Source: an uncultured Pseudomonadota bacterium (lineage in GTDB: Bacteria; Pseudomonadota; Gammaproteobacteria; Burkholderiales; Rhodocyclaceae). Taken from it: a DNA stretch of 7,978 nt. Positions 1 to 7,900 of this stretch are shown here, in pieces. The notes under the pieces are model-generated. The model was not told where the DNA came from. It was given only the letters and a program-made list of their open reading frames with translations, and ran no database searches. Numbering within the stretch: the stretch's first letter is position 1; every line of letters starts with the position of its first letter. The translations under genes and the position numbers were made by a program. The stretch covers positions 1-7,978 of the forward strand of contig CAJAHZ010000005.1 of the NCBI GenBank assembly GCA_903939665.1, read 5' to 3'.

Positions 1-139
1 CGCGCTTGTCACGGTACTGCAAAAGGGACACGCCACCGCTTAGCGCAGCCTCGACTCGTGCCAATAAAAGCGGCGGCGCCAGCCCGTCCGGCGTAATGGC
101 ATAAAGACCGCGCAGCAAGGGCCGGACGGACTCAGGCAT
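1..139 (-). CDS. thiE: Thiamine-phosphate synthase, N-terminal 46 codons (cut by window edge)
   Basis: Only the first 46 codons are present; the gene continues past base 1. The visible protein starts MPESVRPLLRGLYAITPDG and ends in SGGVSLLQYRDKR. The family's first beta strand (LRGLYAITP, residues 9-17) and the helix leading to the GG(V)xxxQYRDK strand (residues 35-46) match the TIM-barrel thiamine-phosphate synthase. In the family, the Q-x-R-x-K cluster binds the HMP pyrophosphate substrate. The enzyme joins HMP pyrophosphate to thiazole phosphate to give thiamine phosphate. The ATG at 137-139 overlaps the end of thiD by 8 bases (ATGCCTGA holds both start and stop), which suggests translational coupling. 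The upstream partner supplies this enzyme's substrate, which supports the call. The catalytic phosphate-binding C-terminal half cannot be seen. Confidence 0.9.
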   Translation of the reverse strand, partial: MPESVRPLLRGLYAITPDGLAPPLLLARVEAALSGGVSLLQYRDKR

Positions 140-968
140 CCTCGCCCTCGCCCGCAGTCCGCGCCCAGAAAAATCGGTCGGGAATGTATTGCCCCATGCC
201 CAAGCGAAAGCCGGCAGCCAGCGCCTGCCAAGTGTAATCCTGCGCTTCGCGCACGGCGTCGGTCACCGACAAGCCGTGCGCCAGATTGGCAGCAATCGCC
301 GAGGCCAGCGTACAGCCTGACCCGTGATAGCTGCCGGGCAAGCGATCCCAGGCGTCGCTGCAAACCAGCCCGGTCTCGTCATAGAGGCTATTGAGTACCT
401 GCGGCGTATTCTCGTGCGTACCGGTGAGCAGCACGTATTCACAGCCATAGGCGATCAGGCGGCGTGCGCACTCGATGAGCGGCGGATCATCTTCGTCATC
501 CTCATCGGCCAGGCGACGCGCTTCGAGGGTATTCGGCGTCAGCACCGTAGTCTGCGGCAGCAACAATTCACGCAGCGCCGAAATCATGTCTTCATCGGCC
601 AATTGATCGCCGCGCCCGGAAGCCAGCACAGGATCGAAAACCAGAGGGATGTCCGGATAGTCTGAAAGGATCTCGGCGATCACTGCAATGTTTTCGACAC
701 TGCCGAGCAAACCAATCTTGAAAGCCGCCACCGGCATGTCTTCAAGCAGCGCGCGCGCCTGGTCATCAACCCAGTCCGAATCAATCGCCAGGATGCTGTC
801 AACGCCGATCGTGTCCTGCACCGTCAGCGCCGTTATCACCGACAGGCCATGACAACCCATTGACGATAGCGTCATCAGATCGGCCTGGATTCCCGCCCCG
901 CCTGATGGATCACTTGCGGCAAAACTGAGCACGATGGGCGGCAGTGTCGATTGTCTGGTTTGATCCAT
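132..968 (-). CDS. thiD: Hydroxymethylpyrimidine / phosphomethylpyrimidine kinase
   Basis: A complete 278-residue protein, close to the roughly 266 residues of E. coli ThiD. It phosphorylates HMP and then HMP phosphate to give HMP pyrophosphate for ThiE, in the cytosol. Ribokinase-fold motifs appear in order: ASDPSGGAGIQADL (18-31, substrate pocket), SVITALTVQDT (43-53), FDPVLASGRGD (111-121), LTPNTLEA (143-150), LLTGTH (180-185), and the anion-hole loop HGSGCTLASAIA (215-226) with the expected catalytic Cys219. The C-terminus ends GMGQYIPDRFFWAR, not the E. coli-like tail. An acidic loop, ADEDDEDD, lies at 154-161. The ATG at 966-968 is the only start: an in-frame TAA lies six codons upstream. 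The ribosome site is weak (GGAA about 10 bases before the ATG). It is the first visible gene of a thiD-thiE unit, divergent from pilG. A housekeeping role is likely. Confidence 0.96.
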   Translation of the reverse strand: MDQTRQSTLPPIVLSFAASDPSGGAGIQADLMTLSSMGCHGLSVITALTVQDTIGVDSILAIDSDWVDDQARALLEDMPVAAFKIGLLGSVENIAVIAEILSDYPDIPLVFDPVLASGRGDQLADEDMISALRELLLPQTTVLTPNTLEARRLADEDDEDDPPLIECARRLIAYGCEYVLLTGTHENTPQVLNSLYDETGLVCSDAWDRLPGSYHGSGCTLASAIAANLAHGLSVTDAVREAQDYTWQALAAGFRLGMGQYIPDRFFWARTAGEGEDA

Positions 969-1007
969 CCTGCGGGGGTTCCGTTAGTCACAAGAGCGCC
1001 GGCCAAT

Positions 1008-1017
1008 AGCGTACGCT
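1008..1017. repeat. Perfect 10-base palindrome AGCGTACGCT
   Basis: AGCGTACGCT reads identically on both strands and lies 40 to 50 bases upstream of the thiD start codon. It could be a dimeric regulator's operator in the thiD leader, or chance. There is no flanking T-tract on either side to suggest a terminator. The sequence shows only the symmetry; any function is inference. Confidence 0.35.
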
Positions 1018-1253
1018 GGGCAGCAGGAAAGGTGCCTGGCTAGAATTCAAGGCGTCCGGAATTTTACCCGAAAACCCTTCCCTGCCATGCACCTGATATG
1101 AGAGAAAGCCTGACGCACCCGACCAGCCATTGCCAGCAGCGCTGATTTATGACAAGGCCAGCCGGAAGCAAAAAAAGAGAATTTTATCGCCAGGCGACGG
1201 CAGAAGGTTTCAATCACCCGAAGCCCTCGGGAATGCGCCACAAACAATGAAGA

Positions 1254-1278
1254 TTTTGAAGTGCTCGAAATTTTTGAA
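1254..1278 (+). repeat. Direct repeat TTTTGAA, two copies 18 bases apart
   Basis: TTTTGAA occurs at 1254-1260 and again at 1272-1278, a start-to-start distance of 18 bases, which is not far from two helical turns. The pair sits just upstream of the candidate -10 box for the pil-chp genes and could be tandem half-sites for a regulator. The tract is AT-rich, so chance recurrence is possible. Confidence 0.3.
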
Positions 1279-1292
1279 CATTGCGGTATAGT
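1264..1292 (+). promoter_or_regulatory. Candidate sigma-70 promoter for the pilGHIJ-chpA operon
   Basis: TATAGT at 1287-1292 matches the -10 consensus at four of six positions, including the key first two bases and the final T. The only -35-like hexamer at 17-base spacing is CTCGAA (1264-1269), which is poor. Two better-looking TTGAA elements (1256 and 1274) are at the wrong spacing (25 and 7 bases). The box is about 77 bases upstream of the pilG start. A promoter with weak -35 may depend on an activator. This is a by-eye call with no experimental support. Confidence 0.35.
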
Positions 1293-1357
1293 ATGTCCAA
1301 AGTAAGATAGTTGCCGTGATCCGGGCCGGCCATAAAATTACAAACCGGGGACACACT

Positions 1358-1366
1358 GGAGGAAGG
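1358..1366 (+). promoter_or_regulatory. Strong ribosome binding site that fixes the TTG start of pilG
   Basis: GGAGGAAGG at 1358-1366 is a near-perfect Shine-Dalgarno sequence. Its GGAGG core ends six bases before the TTG at 1369-1371. No ATG or GTG lies at a comparable distance in this frame, and the reading frame from the TTG gives a full-length PilG, so the site decides the start. Confidence 0.85.
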
Positions 1367-1368
1367 AA

Positions 1369-1764
1369 TTGGCTGAAGCTGCAAATCTGCGCGGCGTCAA
1401 AGTCATGGTCATTGACGACAGCAATACGATTCGGCGTAGCGCGGAGATATTTCTCGTGCAAGCCGGATGTCAGGTGCTGCTTGCCGAGGACGGCTTCGAT
1501 GCGCTGGCGAAAATCGCCGACCACCAACCAGAGGTCATCTTCTGCGACATCATGATGCCGCGGCTGGATGGTTACCAAACCTGTGCCCTGATCAAGAAAA
1601 ACCAGCGCTTTCGCGGTACGCCGGTGATCATGCTGTCATCCAAGGACGGCCTGTTCGATCGGGCGCGCGGTCGCATGGTCGGTTCCGACCAATATCTGAC
1701 CAAACCATTCACCAAGGACAGCCTGCTGCAAGCGGTCGCAACTTTCGCGCCGCAAGCCGTCTGA
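1369..1764 (+). CDS. pilG: Twitching motility response regulator PilG (single receiver domain)
   Basis: A 131-residue stand-alone CheY-like receiver, against about 135 in P. aeruginosa PilG. Receiver landmarks are all present: acidic pair D16-D17 (VMVIDDS), phospho-acceptor D60 in FCDIMMPRLDG, switch S90 in VIMLSS, and K112 in the KPF motif. The segment LFDRARGRMVGSDQYLTKPF (95-114) is distinctive for PilG and separates it from PilH and CheY. There is no output domain, so it acts by protein contact; in P. aeruginosa PilG takes phosphate from ChpA and promotes pilus extension and cAMP synthesis. Translation begins at TTG behind a very strong ribosome site. It is the first gene of the pil-chp operon, 35 bases before pilH. 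Confidence 0.94.
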   Translation: MAEAANLRGVKVMVIDDSNTIRRSAEIFLVQAGCQVLLAEDGFDALAKIADHQPEVIFCDIMMPRLDGYQTCALIKKNQRFRGTPVIMLSSKDGLFDRARGRMVGSDQYLTKPFTKDSLLQAVATFAPQAV

Positions 1765-1799
1765 CCAACATTTAAAAAACGATTCAGGAAGCCACAGAC

Positions 1800-2162
1800 A
1801 TGCCCATCAAAAAAATTCTTGTCGTCGACGATTCGCCCACTGAACGCCACGTTATGGTCGAACTGCTGACCAAGAACGGCTATCAGGTAATTACCGCGGA
1901 AAGCGGTGAAGAAGGTATCGCCAAGGCCAAGGCTGAACTGCCCGATCTGATTTTGATGGATGTCGTAATGCCCGGCCTCAATGGTTACCAGGCGACCCGT
2001 ACTTTGACGCGCGACGAGGCCACCAAGAATATTCCGGTTATCGTATGCACATCGAAAGGTCAGGAGACCGACAAGATCTGGGGCTTGCGCCAAGGCGCGC
2101 ATGACTACATGGTCAAGCCGGTCAATGGCGAAGAGTTGCTGGTCAAGATCGCTGCACTCTAA
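1800..2162 (+). CDS. pilH: Twitching motility response regulator PilH (single receiver domain)
   Basis: A 120-residue CheY-like receiver, the usual PilH length. Visible motifs: D10-D11 in ILVVDDSPTERH, phospho-acceptor D54 in LMDVVMPGLNGYQATR, switch T84 in VIVCTSKGQETDKIWG, and K106 in YMVKPVNGEELL. The DDSPTERH and KGQETDKIWGLRQGA segments are typical of PilH. In P. aeruginosa PilH is the second target of ChpA, favouring pilus retraction and draining phosphate from the kinase. The ATG at 1800 follows AGGAAG (1786-1791) at eight bases' spacing. It differs from PilG next door in length and throughout most surface positions, so the pair is an old duplication and not a recent tandem copy. Confidence 0.94.
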   Translation: MPIKKILVVDDSPTERHVMVELLTKNGYQVITAESGEEGIAKAKAELPDLILMDVVMPGLNGYQATRTLTRDEATKNIPVIVCTSKGQETDKIWGLRQGAHDYMVKPVNGEELLVKIAAL

Positions 2163-2176
2163 CCGGCGCCCAGCCC

Positions 2177-2686
2177 ATGGCCAAGAAGATCAGCCTCCGC
2201 GAGTTTCAGGCCCACTTGTCGGCGCGCCTCGCCGGTGCCAGCAGCCAGACTGCGGCCGGCCTTCTCGGCATTCAGGCAGGCGCTGACTACTGGCTGCTTA
2301 ACCTGTCCGACTCCGGCGAAATTGTCCCGCTGACGCCGCTCACGCACGTCCCGCTGACCAAATCCTGGTTTGCCGGAATTGCCAACATTCGCGGCAACCT
2401 GCATTCAGTCGCTGACTTCTCGGGCTTCCAGGGCAAGGATGCGACACCGCACAATGCCAGTTCACGCCTGCTGCTGATTGGCACCCGACACGGCACCAAC
2501 GCAGCATTGCTGGTCACACGAATGCTTGGCTTGCGCAACGTCGAATCGCTGAGACCTGTCGCGGTAGAGCCGGATGCGCCAGCATGGGCAAGCGAAGCCT
2601 ATACAGACAACGAAGGACGCCGCTGGAAAAAACTGAACGTCCGCGAGTTGCTCGCCGACGAGGCATTTATGGAGATTGGCGCCTGA
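2177..2686 (+). CDS. pilI: CheW-like adaptor protein PilI
   Basis: A 169-residue protein made of one CheW-like domain (about residues 30-165) after a short helical start (MAKKISLREFQAHLSARLAG). P. aeruginosa PilI has about 178 residues. The family signature is the stretch around 56-86: THVPLTKSWFAGIANIRGNL, followed by SVADFSGF, with the conserved N-I-R-G turn that CheW proteins use for receptor and kinase contact. The C-terminal WKKLNVRELLADEAFMEIG also fits. It links PilJ to the kinase ChpA at the membrane array. The start lies 14 bases after pilH with no clear ribosome site (only GGCGCCC), suggesting translational coupling to pilH. An 87-base gap follows before pilJ. Confidence 0.9.
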   Translation: MAKKISLREFQAHLSARLAGASSQTAAGLLGIQAGADYWLLNLSDSGEIVPLTPLTHVPLTKSWFAGIANIRGNLHSVADFSGFQGKDATPHNASSRLLLIGTRHGTNAALLVTRMLGLRNVESLRPVAVEPDAPAWASEAYTDNEGRRWKKLNVRELLADEAFMEIGA

Positions 2687-2773
2687 CCGTCGTGTTCCGG
2701 ACGCCAACCTTTATGCCAAAACATTACTACGACACCCATCACATCATCAAGACCGTGTAACCGGAGAAGCAAT

Positions 2774-4933
2774 ATGGCGTTCAACCTGAAACTGCCGGCT
2801 ATTTTTTCTGGCAAAAAAGCCCCAACTGACCAGACCATTTCCGCCACGACGGTCATGGATACTGCACAGCCAGGGGCCTCAAGCGCATCGAGAGGATCTT
2901 TTCTCGCGCAGTATTCGGTCGCCAAACAACTGCAGTTTCTCGGCGGCAGCGTCTTGCTGATGATGCTGATCATTGCGGTCATGATCTATCGCGACAGCAA
3001 GGAATCAACTTACCGCACTGTCTATATTTCTGCCTCGGGTGAAATGCGCATGCTCTCGCAACGACTGGCCAAAGCGTCCAGCCTTGCATTGCAAGGCAAC
3101 CCGATCGCTTTCAAGCAACTGAAAGATTCCCACGACAGTTTTTCAACCAAACTTGAGCGCCTGGCCAAAGGCGGCGAATTCGACAGCGAAATCGTCCCGC
3201 CATCGCCCGACAACGTTCAGCCCCAGTTACTGGCACTGACGCAGGAATGGGAGAAGACCGACAAGAACGCTATTCAGCTGCTTGAGATGGAAACCAACCT
3301 GATTTCGCTCGGCAAGGATGTGCGCAAGATCAACGAGAGGAATCCTCAGCTACTTGAACTCTCCGAACAAGTCGCCGCGCTCAAATTGCAGACCGGATCG
3401 GGTGTCCGTGAAATCGCAGCGGCCAACCAGTTGGTCATGTTGACGCAACGCGTGGCGAAAAATGCCAGCGCGCTGCTGGTCGGTGACGCCATCGACCCCG
3501 AAATTGCCTTCCTCCTCGGCAAAGACACCAACACCTTCCGCGAGCTGATGAACGCGCTATCCAAAGGCAGCGAGGTTTTGCGCATTTCAGCCGCCGGCGA
3601 TGGCGACACCAAACAAAAACTTTCCGAACTGGAAGTCACCTTCAAGGAATATCAGAGCGCCGTCGGCGGCATTCTCGGCAACATGCAAAAACTGGTGCTC
3701 GCCAAGCAGGCCGGCTCGCGTATTTTCCGCGATAGTGAAGAACTGCTCGGCGTGACGGACAAACTGGCGCAAAGCTACCAGAGCAGCGCTGGTGAACGCG
3801 GCGCGTACGGCCTCGTACTGGGTGCTCTCGTCCTTCTGGCACTCGCTGCCTTGGCGATGATGGCCAAAGCCTACCTTGACGACTCCCGCCGCCAGACCAT
3901 CGAAGCAGAGCAAAGCCGGCAGGAGACCGAATCGGTGAATCGCCAGAACCAGGACGCCATTTTGCGTCTGATGAACGAACTGGGCGACTTGGCCGACGGC
4001 GACCTGACAGTAACCGCGACCGTGTCAGAAGACATCACGGGCGCCATCGCCGACTCGATCAACTACACGATTGAAGAGCTCCGCGTTCTGGTCGGTCGAA
4101 TCAACGACGCGGCAGGCCGTGTGACACTGGCTACCGAGACCGCCCAACAAACTTCAGCCGAGTTGCTTGCGGCTGCGGAACGCCAGTCAATTGAAATTCA
4201 GGATGCCGGTCAGTCCGTCTTGACGATGGCCAGTTCGATGACCCAGGTGTCAAGCGACGCCAACCAGTCCGCCCAGGTGGCGCGTCAATCGCTGGCTGCT
4301 GCCGGCAAGGGCACCCTGGCGGTGCAAGACTCGATCAAGGGCATGAATGAAATTCGCGAGCAGATCCAGGAAACATCCAAACGGATCAAGCGTCTCGGCG
4401 AATCCTCGCAGGAGATCGGTGAAATCGTGGAACTGATTTCCGACATTACCGAACAGACCAACGTGCTGGCGCTGAACGCAGCCATTCAGGCGGCCTCGGC
4501 CGGCGAAGCGGGGCGCGGTTTTACGGTGGTTGCTGAAGAAGTGCAGCGCCTCGCTGAACGTTCCGGTGAAGCAACGAAGCAGATTGCGGCGATTGTGAAA
4601 ACGATTCAGACCGACACCCAGGACGCCGTTTCGGCCATGGAAGAATCAACGCAGGGTGTGGTTGAAGGAGCCAAGCTCTCCGATGCCGCAGGTCAGGCGC
4701 TAGCCGAGATCGGAGACGTTTCCCGGAACCTGGCCGACCTGATTGAAGGCATTTCCAGCGCAACGCAGCAGCAGGCCGACTCAGCAACCGGTGTGGCCAG
4801 CAAGATGCAGGACATTTTGCGCGTCACCGAACAAACAACGGCCGGTACGCAGAAGACGGCTGCGGCGGTTGGCGAACTGGCCGGCCTGGCAACCGAACTC
4901 AAGGGTTCGGTTGCAGGCTTCAAGGTTGCGTAA
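2774..4933 (+). CDS. pilJ: Methyl-accepting chemotaxis protein PilJ (type IV pilus chemoreceptor)
   Basis: A 719-residue chemoreceptor, somewhat longer than P. aeruginosa PilJ (about 680). Order of parts: a cytoplasmic N-terminal extension (1-52), membrane segment 1 (about 55-72), a periplasmic region (73-343) with two PilJ-type modules marked by MRMLSQRLAK (91-100) and VMLTQRVAKNA (221-231), membrane segment 2 (about 346-366), a HAMP domain (about 390-445, with LGDLADGDLTV), and a long signalling coiled coil. The hairpin tip is DITEQTNVLALNAAIQ (557-572) followed by AGEAGRGFTVVAEEVQRLAE. The REQIQETSKRIKRLGESSQE stretch (528-547) is nearly identical to P. aeruginosa PilJ as I recall it. It senses surface contact or pilus state and controls ChpA through PilI. 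There is no CheR/CheB-docking pentapeptide at the C-terminus. GGAG lies seven bases before the ATG. Confidence 0.95.
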   Translation: MAFNLKLPAIFSGKKAPTDQTISATTVMDTAQPGASSASRGSFLAQYSVAKQLQFLGGSVLLMMLIIAVMIYRDSKESTYRTVYISASGEMRMLSQRLAKASSLALQGNPIAFKQLKDSHDSFSTKLERLAKGGEFDSEIVPPSPDNVQPQLLALTQEWEKTDKNAIQLLEMETNLISLGKDVRKINERNPQLLELSEQVAALKLQTGSGVREIAAANQLVMLTQRVAKNASALLVGDAIDPEIAFLLGKDTNTFRELMNALSKGSEVLRISAAGDGDTKQKLSELEVTFKEYQSAVGGILGNMQKLVLAKQAGSRIFRDSEELLGVTDKLAQSYQSSAGERGAYGLVLGALVLLALAALAMMAKAYLDDSRRQTIEAEQSRQETESVNRQNQDAILRLMNELGDLADGDLTVTATVSEDITGAIADSINYTIEELRVLVGRINDAAGRVTLATETAQQTSAELLAAAERQSIEIQDAGQSVLTMASSMTQVSSDANQSAQVARQSLAAAGKGTLAVQDSIKGMNEIREQIQETSKRIKRLGESSQEIGEIVELISDITEQTNVLALNAAIQAASAGEAGRGFTVVAEEVQRLAERSGEATKQIAAIVKTIQTDTQDAVSAMEESTQGVVEGAKLSDAAGQALAEIGDVSRNLADLIEGISSATQQQADSATGVASKMQDILRVTEQTTAGTQKTAAAVGELAGLATELKGSVAGFKVA

Positions 4934-4966
4934 ATTCCAGCGCAGAGACCGGAGACACTGCCCCAC

Positions 4967-7900
4967 ATGAATGCAGCGATGGAATTCGATGTCGGCCCGC
5001 TGACCTGGGTCAAAAGCGAGATCGACCTCGCGCTGGAACGTGCCGATCAGGCGTTACAGCAATATACGGCGGGCGCCGGCGATGGCGCCGGAGACCTCAC
5101 GCAGATAAAGTTCTGCCGCACCCATCTGCACCAGGTGCAGGGGGCACTCACCATCGTCGGACTCGATGGTGTGACACAGTTTGCCGAGGCGCTTGAATCA
5201 CTGCTCGAGGCCACCGAACAGAACCGCCGACCCGCCGACGCCGCGTGCGTCGCGCTCGCACAACGCGCACTAGCAGCGATCCGCCACTACCTCGACGACC
5301 TGATCAGCGGCCAGCCAAACCAACCCTTGCGCCTGCTCCCGCTTTACCGGGAAGTGCAAACAGCCCGGGGACAGGAACGCATCTCGGCGACCGATCTTTT
5401 CTTCCCGGATCTTTCCGTCAAGCCACCGCGCCGCAATAGCGCCGTTCAGACGCTGGACCGCAGCGAATTTCAGCGACTGCTGCGCCAGGAGCGCGCCCGC
5501 TTCCAGCGTGGTTTGTTGTCATGGCTACGCCTGCCCGAAGATCGCAGCGGCATCAGCGAAATGCTCAATGCAGTCAAGCGCATCGAAGCAACGCAGGACG
5601 CCGCAGCGGCACGCTCCTTCTGGTGGGTCGCCACAGGATTCCTGGCCGCTCTGGCCGAGGGCTCACTGCCCGGTGAAACCGACATCAAGCAACTCTGCGC
5701 ACGCATCGACCTGCAGATTCGCCGACTTTTTGAAGGCTCAAAGAACGTCGCCGAGCGACTGATGCGCGACGCACTCTATTTTGTCGCCACCGCTGACAGT
5801 AGTAGCGGTGCCGTACAGCAAGTCAAGGCCGCCTATCAGTTGCAGGCCGCCATGCCGGACGCCAACGCCGGCGCCCCGGCGCCACAGGAAGCCGTCCGCC
5901 GCCGTCTGCGCGAAGTCATCAGCGCAACCGAAGAAGCGTGGAACAAGTTCTGCGCCGGCACATCACAAGCGCTGCCGGTTTTCAAGGAACATGCCACGAC
6001 GCTTTCGGCCACCGTCGAACAACTTGGCCAGACCGATTACCGTCGCCTCGCACAAGCTATAGCGGCGGCCGCCGGCTGGCTGACAGAGAAGCCATCACGC
6101 CACTCCGAGTCGCTGGCCATGGAGATCGCCACAGCGATCCTGCTGACGCAAAACGCACAGGAGAACTTCCAGCGGCTTGGCAAGGATTTCGCCCACCAGG
6201 TCGACGTCATGGTCGAGCGGATTCACGGCTGCATCGCCGAAAATCCGCCCATGCCGGGCTCCGAAGTGCCTGAGCTCGACGAAATGTCTCGCCAGGCTCA
6301 GGAAAAACTGCTGATCGCCCAGGTGGCCAAGGAGATCCAGACCAATCTTGCGCAGATCGAGCAGGTGCTTGATGGCTTCTTCCGCGATGCCGAAAAACGC
6401 GCCGATCTGACCACCCTCGAGGTGCCTTTGCGACAGGTGATCGGGGCCCTGACCATGATGCGGCACGACGGCGCCGTTGCCGCCTTGCGCCAATGCGCTG
6501 CTGACATCAAGGGCTTCAGCGCAGACAATTACGTCCCGCAGGAATCAGACTTCGAGCGCGTCGCCGATGAATTGTCTATTCTGGGCTTCTTCATTGACTC
6601 ACTGCAGCACGGCACCGCCGATTTCGAAAGTTTTGTCCGGAGCATGCAGTCCGGGCCGGACGAGCAGGCCGGTGAAGAAGAAGCGCCAACAGAGACCGTT
6701 GAACAGGAAGTCGAACAGCAAAAACGCGAAACACACGCGTTGCTTGAAGCTCTCAAACAGCAACCGAGCGATGCCGGGCTACGCGAGGAGCTGAAGCTCA
6801 ATCTCAGCGCGCTGCAAAAAGATGCCGATCTGGTTGCCGACAAGGAACTCGGCCAGCAAACCAAGGCGGTTCTCTCGGCGCTGGAGGCGGGCGGAGAATC
6901 CGCGCCGCAGATCGACGAGGCGATTGCTTCATTGAAATCGCAAACCCCGGAAGCCCCTAAGCCATCGGCGGCCACGATCCAGTTGTCGCAGTCAAGCGTC
7001 GAGGAAATCGACGCCGAGTTGTTGGCCATCTTCCTTGAGGAAGCCCACGAAGTTCTCGGCGCGATCGACGAGAATTTTCATCTGCTCACCGAGCAGCCGC
7101 ACAATACCGAGGTGCTGACCAACCTCCGGCGCGCCTTCCACACGCTGAAGGGCAGCGGTCGCATGGTCGGCCTCAAGGAGCTTGGCGAGGTCGCCTGGTC
7201 CGTCGAACAGGTGCTCAACTTCTGGCTGCGTCAGGAAGTTGCCGTCAATGAACAGCTATTCAATCTGCTCGGGCAAGCCCATGAGATATTCTCGGCATGG
7301 GTCACCCATCTCGAAAGCGGTTCCGGCGCAGCGCCCGATCCGCGGCAGCTCGTTGCTTTTGCCGACTTGCTGAAACGCGGCGATGACGAGTTGCTGGAGG
7401 CTGTGCTACCGGGAGTGGCTCCCGCGCCGGTCAGCAGCGTCAACGCGCCAGTGCCCGTTGAAAGCAACGTCGAAACTGCGGAACCACCAGTGCAAGACGA
7501 GGTTGAGACCATATCATTTGAAGCGCTGCCCGCCGCATCAGAGATCGAGACCGACATCGATTTTGACACGGGCGAAATCACCGGTCTGACAGAGAGCGAG
7601 GACTCCGTTTTTGAGGCGCCGCTCGAAGCCGAAAGCCGCCCAACGGAAAACAAGTTTGCCGCAGTAAATATCAAATTACCGATCAAGGTCACCTTACCAG
7701 AGCCGGAACCCGAGAGCATCGAGGCGATGGGGCTTGAGTTGTCGATTGACGAATTCAACGACGAAGCTGGCCAAGCCGGCGTTGCCGAAATGGCCGATTT
7801 TGATTTCGAGTTGGGCGCCGAGCCTGCCGAAGCGGTACCACAATCGGCACAGGCGGACGAAATGGCGGCAATCGAATTCGAAGCGCCGCTGGAGCCCTAC

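Larger units (their letters stand above)
969..1368. other. Divergent intergenic region between thiD and pilG
   Basis: These 400 bases separate the divergent starts of thiD and pilG. I see no convincing gene: the longest open frames (66 codons on the minus strand, 33 on the plus) lack a good ribosome site and any recognisable family motif. The pilG-proximal part (1240-1345) is visibly richer in A and T than the flanking genes. For thiD on the minus strand, TAAAAT (complement of 1061-1066) could be a -10 box but has no good -35 partner. I found no thiamine pyrophosphate riboswitch: an ACCTGATATG string at 1090-1099 recalls its core, but it is on the wrong strand for thiD and lacks the other conserved segments. 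Confidence 0.75.

Noticed and set aside
1081..1130. Possible thiamine pyrophosphate riboswitch, suggested by ACCTGATATG near a thi operon
   Set aside because: It is on the plus strand, pointing away from thiD, and the CTGAGA and terminal conserved blocks are missing.
1047..1247. A 66-codon minus-strand open frame in the intergenic region
   Set aside because: No recognisable motif, no convincing ribosome site, and it lies in the region where the promoters of both blocks must sit.
1149..1250. A 33-codon plus-strand open frame (starting MTRPAGSKKREFYRQ)
   Set aside because: No ribosome site before the ATG and no family resemblance; this length is expected by chance in a 400-base gap.
969..1368. 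A rubredoxin gene, which I half expected between thiD and pilG
   Set aside because: No frame of suitable length contains the paired Cys-x-x-Cys motifs.
1572..2102. A 176-codon antisense frame across pilG and pilH
   Set aside because: It mirrors the codon bias of two well-supported receiver genes on the other strand and shows no domain of its own.
6529..7029. A 166-codon Ser/Cys-rich antisense frame within chpA
   Set aside because: It is a low-complexity shadow of the acidic Glu/Ala-rich coding strand; the chpA frame there carries recognisable domains.
7231..7758. A 175-codon Ser/Thr-rich antisense frame opposite the chpA Hpt3 and linker
   Set aside because: Its Ser/Thr richness follows from complementing Glu/Ala codons; the sense strand encodes a canonical Hpt motif.
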